Source of the DNA: Mycolicibacterium nivoides
GTDB taxonomy: Bacteria; Actinomycetota; Actinomycetes; Mycobacteriales; Mycobacteriaceae
Reading direction: 5' to 3'
Assembly: GCF_003855255.1 (NCBI RefSeq)
Contig: NZ_CP034072.1
Location: forward strand, 248,001 to 312,000
Length of the DNA stretch: 64,000 nucleotides
Shown here piece after piece: positions 17,813 to 25,470 of this stretch (position 1 is its first letter; every line of letters starts with the position of its first letter). The notes below the pieces were generated by a model, which did not search any database, was not told the origin of the DNA, and was given only the letters and a program-made list of their open reading frames with translations. A program made the position numbers and the translations under genes.

Positions 17813-18817
17813 GTGAAGACTTTCGTTGCTTCCCGCCTGAGTGCGATGGTGGCGATCCTGATCGCCCTTACCGGAGTGATGTTCGTTCTCCAGCACGTCT
17901 CGCCGCTGGACCCCGTGAAGGCGCAGTTGGGCGCGCAGGCTTCGGCGCAAGCGGTCGCCGCCAGGCGCGAGGAACTCGGTTTGAACCAGCCGGTGCTCGT
18001 ACAGTTCTGGCACTACCTGACCAATGCGGTGACCGGTGATCTGGGAACCTCCTACCGCACCCGTCACCCCGTGTTGTCGGACCTCGGCAGCTTCCTGCCT
18101 GCCACCTTGGAACTCGCGATGTTCGGGATCGCCATCGCACTGGTGCTGGCGGCCCTGCTGGCATTCAGCACCACGTTGAAGTGGCCTGGTGCCCAGGTAC
18201 TTCGGGCGGTCTTGTTCACCGGCGCGGCGGCACCGATGTTCCTGCTCGGCATCCTCGGGCTGATCGTGTTCTACCAGAACCTGGGGTGGGTTCCGGCCAA
18301 TGGGCGTATCGCGGTGGCGAATCCACCCACCGGGCCGACGGGCCTGCTCACCGTCGACGGACTTGTGCACGGCCGCTTCGACGTGGTGGTCGATGCCGTG
18401 CAGCACCTGATGCTGCCCGCCCTCGTGATCGCGATCGGGCCCGCTGTGGCGATCGGGCGGGTGCTGCGCAGCAGCCTGATGACCGATATCGACAGCGACT
18501 ACGCGCGGACAGCCCGGGCCAAGGGGTTGTCCGAGGGCCGGATCATGACGCGCCACGTGCTGCGCAACTCGGTCGGGTCTGCTTTGTCGATGACCGGTCT
18601 TCAAGTGGGCCTGATGTTCTCGGGCGTGCTCGTTGTGGAGCAGGTGTTCGGGTGGCCCGGCATCGGCCAGTACATCGCGCAGAGCATCCCGGTCGCCGAC
18701 TTCCCGGCCATCGCCGGCGTCACCTTGATGTTGGGTGCGCTCTATGTAGTCATCAACACCGCCGTGGACCTGCTCCAGGCGGCAGCCGATCCCCGTATCG
18801 CAGTTATAGGAGGTTAG
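17813..18817 (+). CDS. DppB-type ABC permease
   Basis: 334 residues. The N-terminal helix (VASRLSAMVAILIALTGVMFVL), a long periplasmic segment containing LGLNQPVLVQFWHYL (a DppB/OppB signature) and several membrane helices are visible; the EAA loop is RAKGLSEGRIMTRHVLRNS near residue 240. It completes the membrane channel with the DppC-type partner. The GTG start has AGGAG ten bases upstream. The gene order ATPase-C-B is inverted compared with the usual B-C-D-F order. Confidence 0.9.
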   Translation: MKTFVASRLSAMVAILIALTGVMFVLQHVSPLDPVKAQLGAQASAQAVAARREELGLNQPVLVQFWHYLTNAVTGDLGTSYRTRHPVLSDLGSFLPATLELAMFGIAIALVLAALLAFSTTLKWPGAQVLRAVLFTGAAAPMFLLGILGLIVFYQNLGWVPANGRIAVANPPTGPTGLLTVDGLVHGRFDVVVDAVQHLMLPALVIAIGPAVAIGRVLRSSLMTDIDSDYARTARAKGLSEGRIMTRHVLRNSVGSALSMTGLQVGLMFSGVLVVEQVFGWPGIGQYIAQSIPVADFPAIAGVTLMLGALYVVINTAVDLLQAAADPRIAVIGG

Positions 18818-19453
18818 GTGCCCAAACAGCCACTCATCGTGGGTAATCCAGTTCTTGTCGTGGTCGACATACAGGAGGGCGGTGCAATGTCGGCGCAGGA
18901 CGCCGGGATTCCGGTGATGCCCGGTCATGCCGAGCGCGTCGCCGTCGCCGAGAAGCTGCTCGCCGCAGCGCGTGCGGCGGATGTACCGGTGGTGTTCTTC
19001 CAGGAGGTGCACCGGCCCAGCGGCATCGACTTCGGCCGCGAGCTCGACGGCACCGAGGGCGTCCACTGCGTCGAGGGTCAGCCCGGCACCGACCTGGAAC
19101 CCACCCTGCGGCCGCTGCCCGACGAGTTCCACATCGTGAAGCGGCGTTACTCCGGTTTCATCGGAACGGATTTCGAGATCGTGCTGTCAGGCCTCAAGGC
19201 CTCGACGCTCATCCTCATCGGCGGACTCACCGACGTGTGTGTGCACTACACCTTCGCCGATGCGCATCAGCGTGACTTCTACGTCCGCGTCGTCACCGAC
19301 TGCGTGGGCGGGTCGTCGCAGTACCGGCACGATGCCGCGCTCGATGCCATGGAGTACCTGCAGACCGGTGCACTACGAACCTCCGACGAGATCCTCGCCG
19401 CCTTCTCCGAACTCGCCACGTCCCAACCCCTTCTCGAAGGAGCCGCCCGATGA
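18818..19453 (+). CDS. Isochorismatase-fold cysteine hydrolase (possible ureide amidase)
   Basis: 211 residues. The catalytic triad of the family is in place: Asp17 (VLVVVDIQ), Lys108 (FHIVKRRYSGF) and Cys141 (GGLTDVCVHYT). This superfamily includes N-carbamoylsarcosine amidase, biuret hydrolase and ureidoacrylate hydrolase RutB, all of which cleave the C-N bond of a carbamoyl or ureido group; other members are nicotinamidases or isochorismatases. In an operon with allantoinase- and allantoicase-like genes but no ureidoglycolate lyase, hydrolysis of ureidoglycolate or another N-carbamoyl intermediate is an attractive guess. GTG 18818 directly follows the permease stop, with TAGGAGG upstream. 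Confidence 0.8.
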   Translation: MPKQPLIVGNPVLVVVDIQEGGAMSAQDAGIPVMPGHAERVAVAEKLLAAARAADVPVVFFQEVHRPSGIDFGRELDGTEGVHCVEGQPGTDLEPTLRPLPDEFHIVKRRYSGFIGTDFEIVLSGLKASTLILIGGLTDVCVHYTFADAHQRDFYVRVVTDCVGGSSQYRHDAALDAMEYLQTGALRTSDEILAAFSELATSQPLLEGAAR

Positions 19454-21030
19454 TCAAGCGATGGAAGACCATGGCCGCCGTGAGTGCGGCGGCGGCATTG
19501 CTGCTGAGCGCCTGCGGAGGTTCGGATTCCGGGAGCGGCACACCCAGCGCGGCGCCGACCGACAAGGTGCTGCACCTGTCGTTCCTGCAGGACCCGGGCC
19601 AGCCGCCCGACCCTGACATCTACTACGCCGGCCAGGGTCTGCTGCTGACCACGAATATCTACGAGGGCCTGCTGCAGTACAAGGCGGGGACCGACAAGCC
19701 CGTGCTGGAACCTCTGCTGGCCACCGAGTGGAAGGTGTCGCCGGACAACAGGGTCTTCGATTTCAAACTGCGCGAAGGCGTCAAGTTCCATGACGGCACC
19801 CCGTTCACCGCGGAAGCTGTCAAGGCGTCCTTCGATCGCAGACTGGCGGTCAACCAGGGGCCGGCCTACATGGTCAAGGACGTGGAATCGGTTACCCCAC
19901 ACGGTGATTACGACGTCACCGTCACCCTGAAGGCGCCCAACGCGGCGTTTCTCGACTATCTCGCGTGCGCGTACGGGCCCAGGATGCTGAGTCCTCAGGG
20001 ACTCCAGCAGAACGCGGGCTCCGATCACGCACAGAGCTACCTGACCAACCACGATCTGGGGACCGGCCCGTACACGCTCACCGCGGCCGAGGTCGGATCG
20101 CGCTACGCGTTGGCGTCATTCCCGGAGTATTGGGGCGCCAAGCCGTACTTCGAGAAGGTCGAGATGCCGGTGATCACCGACGTTTCGGCGCAACAGCTCC
20201 AGTTCAACAACGGGCAGCTTGCCGCGATCCTGCATGACCTGCCCTCGTCAGCGGTCCAGTCCTATTTGGACAACAAGGCATTCGCGAACTACTCGCTGCC
20301 GACCATGATGTCGAACTACCTGTACGTGAACCCGCACAAGGGCATGATGACCGATGCGAAGAACCGCACCGCGGTGCTGCAGGCGATCAACGTCGACGAG
20401 CTGGTCAAGCAGACGTACTTCGGGCGCGGCGATGTGGCCGGACAGATCTATCCGCCCAACATGATGGCCTCGGACTTCGCCAATCAGGATGTGGCTCACG
20501 ATCCGTCGGTGCTCAGCGGCATCGCAGGGGGACTGCCCGCCGACCAGAAAGCCATCACGATCGGCTATGACTCGAGTAATCCCGACAATCAGCTGGTCAG
20601 CAATCTGCTCCAGACACAGCTTGCCGCTGCGGGATTGACCGCAAAGGTTCAGGCCTACCCGACGTCAGAAATCTACGGCTGGGTCGGTACCGACGGTCAG
20701 TCGGCTCCGGAGATCTTCACCGCCCTGGCCTGGCCGGACGCGCCCTCGCCGTACACCTGGGGGCACATCTCGTGGGATCCCGACGGCGGGCTGAACTACC
20801 TGGGCTGTTCGGCACCACCGGTCACCGATGCGTTGGCCAGTGGCTTGCCCACCGGTGACTCCGCGGTGTTCTCGCGGGCCGGGCTGGAAGCTGTGAAGAC
20901 CGGCTGCTGGCTCAACATCGCCGACGTCAACGACTTCATGGTGGCCCAGCCCTGGCTCAAAGGTGTCGAACAGTCCCACGTGGTGACCAACCCCAACTCC
21001 CTGCGGCTCGCCGCGCTGTCGGTGGGCTGA
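19450..21030 (+). CDS. Family 5 solute-binding lipoprotein of the ABC importer
   Basis: 526 residues, normal for SBP_bac_5. The signal peptide ends in lipobox LLSAC with lipidated Cys22, so it is tethered outside the plasma membrane. Family features: IYEGLLQY, LATEWKVSPDNRVFDFKLREGVKFHDGTPFTAEAV. It captures the solute for the DppBCDF-like machinery. Such proteins bind peptides, nickel complexes, opines and other small molecules, so the fold does not reveal the cargo; the downstream catabolic genes suggest a ureide. ATG 19450 overlaps the hydrolase stop as ATGA. Confidence 0.9.
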   Translation: MIKRWKTMAAVSAAAALLLSACGGSDSGSGTPSAAPTDKVLHLSFLQDPGQPPDPDIYYAGQGLLLTTNIYEGLLQYKAGTDKPVLEPLLATEWKVSPDNRVFDFKLREGVKFHDGTPFTAEAVKASFDRRLAVNQGPAYMVKDVESVTPHGDYDVTVTLKAPNAAFLDYLACAYGPRMLSPQGLQQNAGSDHAQSYLTNHDLGTGPYTLTAAEVGSRYALASFPEYWGAKPYFEKVEMPVITDVSAQQLQFNNGQLAAILHDLPSSAVQSYLDNKAFANYSLPTMMSNYLYVNPHKGMMTDAKNRTAVLQAINVDELVKQTYFGRGDVAGQIYPPNMMASDFANQDVAHDPSVLSGIAGGLPADQKAITIGYDSSNPDNQLVSNLLQTQLAAAGLTAKVQAYPTSEIYGWVGTDGQSAPEIFTALAWPDAPSPYTWGHISWDPDGGLNYLGCSAPPVTDALASGLPTGDSAVFSRAGLEAVKTGCWLNIADVNDFMVAQPWLKGVEQSHVVTNPNSLRLAALSVG

Positions 21031-21881
21031 TGGCGACGCTGGTCCGCAAGAGCGGAGTCCGCCACATCATCCTGCTCACCCTGGGTTGGGAGGAACTTCC
21101 GAAATCGGTGTCGGTGTACGGGGCCCCGGCCGCGGAGCGCATGCGCGAACCCGTTCCGGGCGTGTTGCTCCAGACCGATGGGGGCTGGGTGCTGCTCGAC
21201 ACGGGATTCAACACCGCGCTCGTGCGTGACCCCGCGTTGTACCGGCGGTTCTTCCCGACGGTGGAATACCGACCGGTGCTACCGGGGCCCGGCGAGCCGA
21301 TCGAGCAGCGGCTCGCCGAGGTCGGGGTGGACTTCGACGACATCCACACCGTGGCGGTGAGCCATCTGCACCACGACCATGCCGGCGGGCTCAAGCTGTT
21401 CGCAGGCAAGGTCCCGGTGCACGCCCAGCGCCGCGAGCTCGAATACGGTCTGTCGAACCACCCTGAGCCGGAACGCAATGCGATCGTCCGGGTGGACTTC
21501 GACGATCCGAACATCGACTGGCGGCTGGCCGACGGCGAGGCCACGATCGCCCCCGGCATCTCCGCGATCCCGACGTACGGACACACGCCAGGGCATCAGA
21601 GTTTCGCGGTGGAGCTCGACGAGTCCGTCGGCGGAGGCGGGTTCGTGTTCGCGTTCGATGCCGCGGATCTGACCGAGAACATCGAGCACGAGCTCCCGAT
21701 CGGCGGGTTCATCGACGTCGAGCCCGAGGAAACGGTCGAACCGATCCGCAAGCTCAAGAAGCTGGCGCGCGACAAGCGATATCAGTTGATTCCCGGCCAT
21801 GACCCGGAGGTGTGGCCGGGCCTGACCGAGCACTTCCACGAGCGCTTCGGGCCCGTCACCTCGGAAGCCCATCATGGCTGA
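21030..21881 (+). CDS. Metallo-beta-lactamase-fold hydrolase (AHL-lactonase-like)
   Basis: 283 residues. The metal motif H112-x-H114-x-D116-H117 reads SHLHHDHAGG, followed by downstream ligands in YGHTPGHQSF (His), FAFDAADL (Asp) and PGHDPEVW (His), the pattern of the N-acyl-homoserine-lactonase-like branch with two zinc ions. Such enzymes open lactones or related cyclic esters and amides. In this operon it may hydrolyse a cyclic ureide or a lactone intermediate rather than a quorum signal; no luxI/R genes are present. The start overlaps the binding-protein stop (TGATG). Confidence 0.8.
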   Translation: MATLVRKSGVRHIILLTLGWEELPKSVSVYGAPAAERMREPVPGVLLQTDGGWVLLDTGFNTALVRDPALYRRFFPTVEYRPVLPGPGEPIEQRLAEVGVDFDDIHTVAVSHLHHDHAGGLKLFAGKVPVHAQRRELEYGLSNHPEPERNAIVRVDFDDPNIDWRLADGEATIAPGISAIPTYGHTPGHQSFAVELDESVGGGGFVFAFDAADLTENIEHELPIGGFIDVEPEETVEPIRKLKKLARDKRYQLIPGHDPEVWPGLTEHFHERFGPVTSEAHHG

Positions 21882-23169
21882 CCTCGTGCTCCGGGCGCAG
21901 CGGGTCCTGCTGGACGGCGAGCTGCGGCCGGCGTCCGTGGCCGTCACCGGCGGAGTCATCACGGACGTCGGGACTGTGGATGCCGATGCGCGGGCACCGA
22001 TCCAGATCGATGTCCCGGCCCACGCGGTGCTGCTGCCCGGCTTCGTCGACACCCATGTCCACGTCAACGAACCGGGCACGGATTGGGAGGGATTCGAAAC
22101 GGCGACCGCTGCGGCGGCCGCTGCCGGGATCACCACCATCGTGGACATGCCGCTGGATTGCCGTCCGGTGACGACCACAGTGGCGGCGTTGCGGACCAAA
22201 CAGGCAGTGGCCGAAGGGAACTGCCGTGTCGACGTCGGGTTCTGGGCGGGCGTGGTGCCGGAGAATCTGGGGGAGTTGGAGTCGCTGGCAGCCGCGGGCG
22301 TCCGCGGGTTCAAATGCTTCCTCGCCGACTCCGGCAACCCCGACTTCGGGTACCTGACTCCCGGGCAGTTCCGTACCGCGATGAGCCGGATCGCCGAAGT
22401 CGGTTCGGTGCTGTTGGTGCACGCCGAAAGCCATCGGGTGATCGCCGGCAGCGCACCGCCGCACGGGCGGCACTACTCATCATTCCTGCGATCCCGTCCC
22501 GATGCCGCCGAAGAGGATGCGGTGGAACTGGTGCTCGATACCGCGGCCGCGAGTGGCGCGCGAGCCCACATCGTGCATGTGTCGAGCGCGAACGTGCTGC
22601 CGATGCTTGCCGACGCCAAACGCGCGGGCGTCGCGGTGACAGCCGAGACCTGTCCGCACTACCTGACGTTCACCGCGGAGGCGATTCCCGACGGCGGCAC
22701 CGAGTTCGCCGCCTGCCCACCTGTCCGAGACGCCGCCAACCGTGACCGGCTGTGGGACGGCCTGCTGGACGGGACCCTGGACATGGTGGTGTCGGATCAT
22801 TCACCGTGTTCCCCGAAGCTCAAGGCGGACGGGGATTTCGGGCGGGCCTTCGGCGGTGTCAGCTCATTGCAGGTCGGGCCGAGCGCGGTGTGGGCACATG
22901 CGGCGCAACGAGGGTTCGGACTGCCCGATCTGAGCCGCTGGATGGCGCAGCAGCCCGCCGCGCTGGCCGGGTTCGCCGACCGGGGGAGCATCGCACCTGG
23001 TCTGCGGGCCGACCTGTGCGCCTTCGATCCCGATGCGGAAACACCCGTGCACAGCGATGATCTTCGCCACCGTCACCGCGTGAGCCCGTACGACGGCGTG
23101 ACGGTCCGGGGAGCGGCGCTGCAAACCTGGGTGGCCGGCGTGCCGGTGCTGGAGACGGTGGCGGCATGA
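21874..23169 (+). CDS. Allantoinase-like cyclic amidohydrolase
   Basis: 431 residues, the size of allantoinases and dihydropyrimidinases. Binuclear metal ligands: His61 and His63 (DTHVHVNEPG), the carbamylated Lys147 (GFKCFL), His183 (LLVHAES), His235 (AHIVHVSSAN) and Asp308 (VVSDHSPCSPKLK). ETCPHYLTF and ACPPVRDAANRDRLW are allantoinase signatures. Allantoinase hydrolyses the hydantoin ring of allantoin to allantoate. Two family-typical segments are altered: the usual NEPGRTEWEGF reads NEPGTDWEGF, and the usual MPLN reads MPLD. This branch may accept a different hydantoin. It overlaps the previous gene by eight bases and the next by four. Confidence 0.85.
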   Translation: MADLVLRAQRVLLDGELRPASVAVTGGVITDVGTVDADARAPIQIDVPAHAVLLPGFVDTHVHVNEPGTDWEGFETATAAAAAAGITTIVDMPLDCRPVTTTVAALRTKQAVAEGNCRVDVGFWAGVVPENLGELESLAAAGVRGFKCFLADSGNPDFGYLTPGQFRTAMSRIAEVGSVLLVHAESHRVIAGSAPPHGRHYSSFLRSRPDAAEEDAVELVLDTAAASGARAHIVHVSSANVLPMLADAKRAGVAVTAETCPHYLTFTAEAIPDGGTEFAACPPVRDAANRDRLWDGLLDGTLDMVVSDHSPCSPKLKADGDFGRAFGGVSSLQVGPSAVWAHAAQRGFGLPDLSRWMAQQPAALAGFADRGSIAPGLRADLCAFDPDAETPVHSDDLRHRHRVSPYDGVTVRGAALQTWVAGVPVLETVAA

Positions 23170-23918
23170 GGATTCTGATACTCAATCCCAACACCTCAGG
23201 GTCGATGACCGCCGAGGTCGCCGCAGCGGCCGCCGAAGTGGCTCATACCGACACCGAGATCATCTGTCTGGCACCGCGGTTCGGCAGCGTGGCGATCGAC
23301 TCGGCCGCCGAGAGCTACCTGGCTGCCGTCGGCATGATGGACCTGGTCGTCAGGCTGACCCAAGCCGGCGAATTCGATTTCGACGCCGTCGTCGTGGCCG
23401 GATTCGGTGAGCACGGCAGGGATGCACTCGCCGAAATGCTGACCGTGCCGGTGTTCGACATCGCCGAATGTTCGGCTCACGTCGCGCATCTGATCGGCCG
23501 GAGGTTCTCCGTCGTGACCACGCTCGCCCGATCGATCGCCCCGATCGAAGACCGGCTGCTGCTGGCCGGGCTCGACGCACACTGTGCGTCGGTGCGGGCC
23601 TGCGGACTGGACACCGCCACGGTCGATGCCGATCCGGAAGGCGCGATCCAGGCCATCGTGGATGAGGCAGCGCGAGCGGTCACCGACGACGGGGCCGACG
23701 TGATCTGTCTGGGGTGTGCGGGGATGTCCGGGGTCGTCGACGCGGTCACCGCCAAGCTGGGCGTGCCCGTCGTCGACGGGGTTGCCGCGGCGGTCGGTCT
23801 CGCCCAGGCCGTGGTCGGACTGGGGTTGTCGACCAGCAAGGCCGGGGTCTACGCACCGGGCCCGGACAACCCGCGCAGCCACTGGCCCATCTCACATGCC
23901 CTTGGAGTGGACGGATGA
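23166..23918 (+). CDS. Hydantoin/allantoin racemase homologue lacking the first catalytic Cys
   Basis: 250 residues of the Asp/Glu-racemase superfamily, HyuA/HpxA branch (RILILNPNTSGSMT at the N-terminus, LGCAGMSG near the C-terminus). True hydantoin and allantoin racemases use two cysteines, about positions 79 and 184. Here Cys184 is present (CLGC) but residue 79 is Gly (codon GGA at 23400-23402, in VVVAGFGEHGRDAL). Arylmalonate decarboxylase, a relative, likewise has a Gly at this place and one Cys, and does not racemise efficiently. The protein is therefore perhaps a one-base epimerase, decarboxylase or isomerase. ATG overlaps the amidohydrolase stop (ATGA). Confidence 0.8.
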   Translation: MRILILNPNTSGSMTAEVAAAAAEVAHTDTEIICLAPRFGSVAIDSAAESYLAAVGMMDLVVRLTQAGEFDFDAVVVAGFGEHGRDALAEMLTVPVFDIAECSAHVAHLIGRRFSVVTTLARSIAPIEDRLLLAGLDAHCASVRACGLDTATVDADPEGAIQAIVDEAARAVTDDGADVICLGCAGMSGVVDAVTAKLGVPVVDGVAAAVGLAQAVVGLGLSTSKAGVYAPGPDNPRSHWPISHALGVDG

Positions 23919-24940
23919 TCCCGGCAGTACCAGGTGTGGACCTCGCCTCACGGGTCGTCGGCGGCAGCGTGGTGGCCGCCAGCGACGAGTCGTTCGGCTT
24001 CAAGGAGCGGCTGGTCGATCCGGCCGAACCGGCGTTCGTGCCGGGCACCTTCGATCTGCGCGGGGAGATCGTCGACGGCTGGGAGACCCGCCGCCATGCC
24101 GGGCCCGGTGGCGACTGGGCGATCGTGCGTCTCGGTTCGCCGGGGCGGCTGTGCGCCGTCGATGTCGACACCCGCTTCTTCTCGGGCAACCATCCGCAAG
24201 CCTGCCGCCTGGACGCGGCTGTGCTCGCACCCAGCGCCGACGCGACGGATCCCGACGTGCAATGGACCACCATCGTGGAACCCACCGCGTTGAAACCCGA
24301 TTCGAACAACCTGATGACGGTGACCGACCGCCGTCGCTGGACGCACATACGGCTGTCGCTGGCGACCGACGGTGGTGTGGCTCGGTTGCGTGCCTATGGC
24401 GAGGTGATACCCGACCCGGCGTTGTGGTCCGACGTCACCATCGAGGTATCCGGCCTGGAGCAAGGCGGCCGCGTCGAATGGTGCAGCGACGCGTTCTATT
24501 CCGACGCCGGTTCGCTGGTGGCCCCCGACCGGCCGCGCAACATGGGCGATGGCTGGGAAACGCGCCGCCGCCGGGACATCGGCCCGGAGGATCACGACGC
24601 GGTGGTGATCTCCTTCGCCGTACCGACCGATCTGAAGCGCATCGAGATCGACACGTCCTACTTCGTGTTCAACGCGTCGCCGGAGGTGGCCGTTCTCGGC
24701 GCCGGGGTACGTGCGGACGACGAACGCGGCTGGGCGGCGGTGCAATTCGACATTCCTGTGCTCAGCCGCGTGCGACTGGCCGCCGACGCCAGGCAGGTTT
24801 TCGTGGTTGATGCCCGTGGCGTCACCGCATTGCGGGTGCAGGCGTATCCCGACGGCGGCATCGCCAGGGTGCGCGCGTCGGGCACACCGACCGTCCAAGG
24901 GCTGCAACAGCTTCGAGAGAAGTGGACGGAGTGCTCGTGA
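23915..24940 (+). CDS. alc: Allantoicase
   Basis: 341 residues made of the two tandem beta-sandwich repeats of allantoicase. Repeat 1 has DLASRVVGGSVVAASDESFG, IVDGWETRRH and VDVDTRFFSGNHPQA; repeat 2 has SDAFYSDAGSLVAPDRPRNM, GWETRRRRDIG and IDTSYFVFNASPE. The enzyme cleaves allantoate to ureidoglycolate and urea in the cytoplasm. This is the most specific marker in the operon and fixes it as a ureide pathway. Repeat 2 departs somewhat from typical members (NASPE instead of the usual NAPG), which may indicate changed specificity. Start ATG 23915 overlaps the previous stop as ATGA. Confidence 0.85.
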   Translation: MIPAVPGVDLASRVVGGSVVAASDESFGFKERLVDPAEPAFVPGTFDLRGEIVDGWETRRHAGPGGDWAIVRLGSPGRLCAVDVDTRFFSGNHPQACRLDAAVLAPSADATDPDVQWTTIVEPTALKPDSNNLMTVTDRRRWTHIRLSLATDGGVARLRAYGEVIPDPALWSDVTIEVSGLEQGGRVEWCSDAFYSDAGSLVAPDRPRNMGDGWETRRRRDIGPEDHDAVVISFAVPTDLKRIEIDTSYFVFNASPEVAVLGAGVRADDERGWAAVQFDIPVLSRVRLAADARQVFVVDARGVTALRVQAYPDGGIARVRASGTPTVQGLQQLREKWTECS

Positions 24941-25470
24941 GCGATGTTCTGGCGTCGGACTGCGCGGGATTGTGGCGGCGCACCTTGCTGATCGAGGCCG
25001 ACGGAACGCGTGACACCGGGACGGACGTCGTGTGGTTGCAGGCCGGTAGCGCCTACGTCGACTCCCGCGGCTTCGGTGGTGAGCTGGTCCAGCGGGGCAC
25101 CGTGTTCTCCTGGCGACGTGACGTCGAGCTGGTGCCGTCGGGCCCTGCTCCCGACGAGGGTGAGATGCGCTGGGACGGGGACACTCTGATCGAGACCGGC
25201 GTGCATGAAGACTACGTCGAGCATTGGGTGCGCGATCCCGGTCCGACAACCCCTCGCGGCGGGTTTTTCCTGCGTGCACCCGACGGAGGCCAGGCCCTCC
25301 TGGTGCGGGTCGGGCCGATCTTCGGGTGGCTGGGCGCCGGTGAGGCGGTGATCGACACGGTGGGCGGACCGCGATGGGCCGCACTCGCCGTCGAATTGGA
25401 AGGTCAGCAGATTCAGGCCAACGGCGTGCTCTGGGTCGTGGAACGAACTGAAGGGACAGTGAATCTGTGA
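24937..25470 (+). CDS. Small unknown protein, HRI1/lipocalin-like
   Basis: 177 residues from GTG 24937, which overlaps the allantoicase stop as GTGA, the same type of junction as the next gene. No signal peptide. It is beta-rich: GLWRRTLLIEADG, DVVWLQAGSAYVDSR, TLIETGVHEDYVEHWVR and QANGVLWVVER. The order of an ETG-x-Y-x-E-x-W segment and a final NG-x-x-W strand reminds me of the HRI1 family, a lipocalin-like fold known from fungi with bacterial relatives of unknown function. No enzyme motif is visible. As part of the operon it could bind an intermediate. GTG 24922 is an alternative start. Confidence 0.55.
   Translation: MSDVLASDCAGLWRRTLLIEADGTRDTGTDVVWLQAGSAYVDSRGFGGELVQRGTVFSWRRDVELVPSGPAPDEGEMRWDGDTLIETGVHEDYVEHWVRDPGPTTPRGGFFLRAPDGGQALLVRVGPIFGWLGAGEAVIDTVGGPRWAALAVELEGQQIQANGVLWVVERTEGTVNL

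Noticed and set aside
21030..21881. Quorum-quenching AHL lactonase as the function of the MBL protein
   Set aside because: The fold fits but there is no signal synthase or receptor gene, and the operon context is catabolic.
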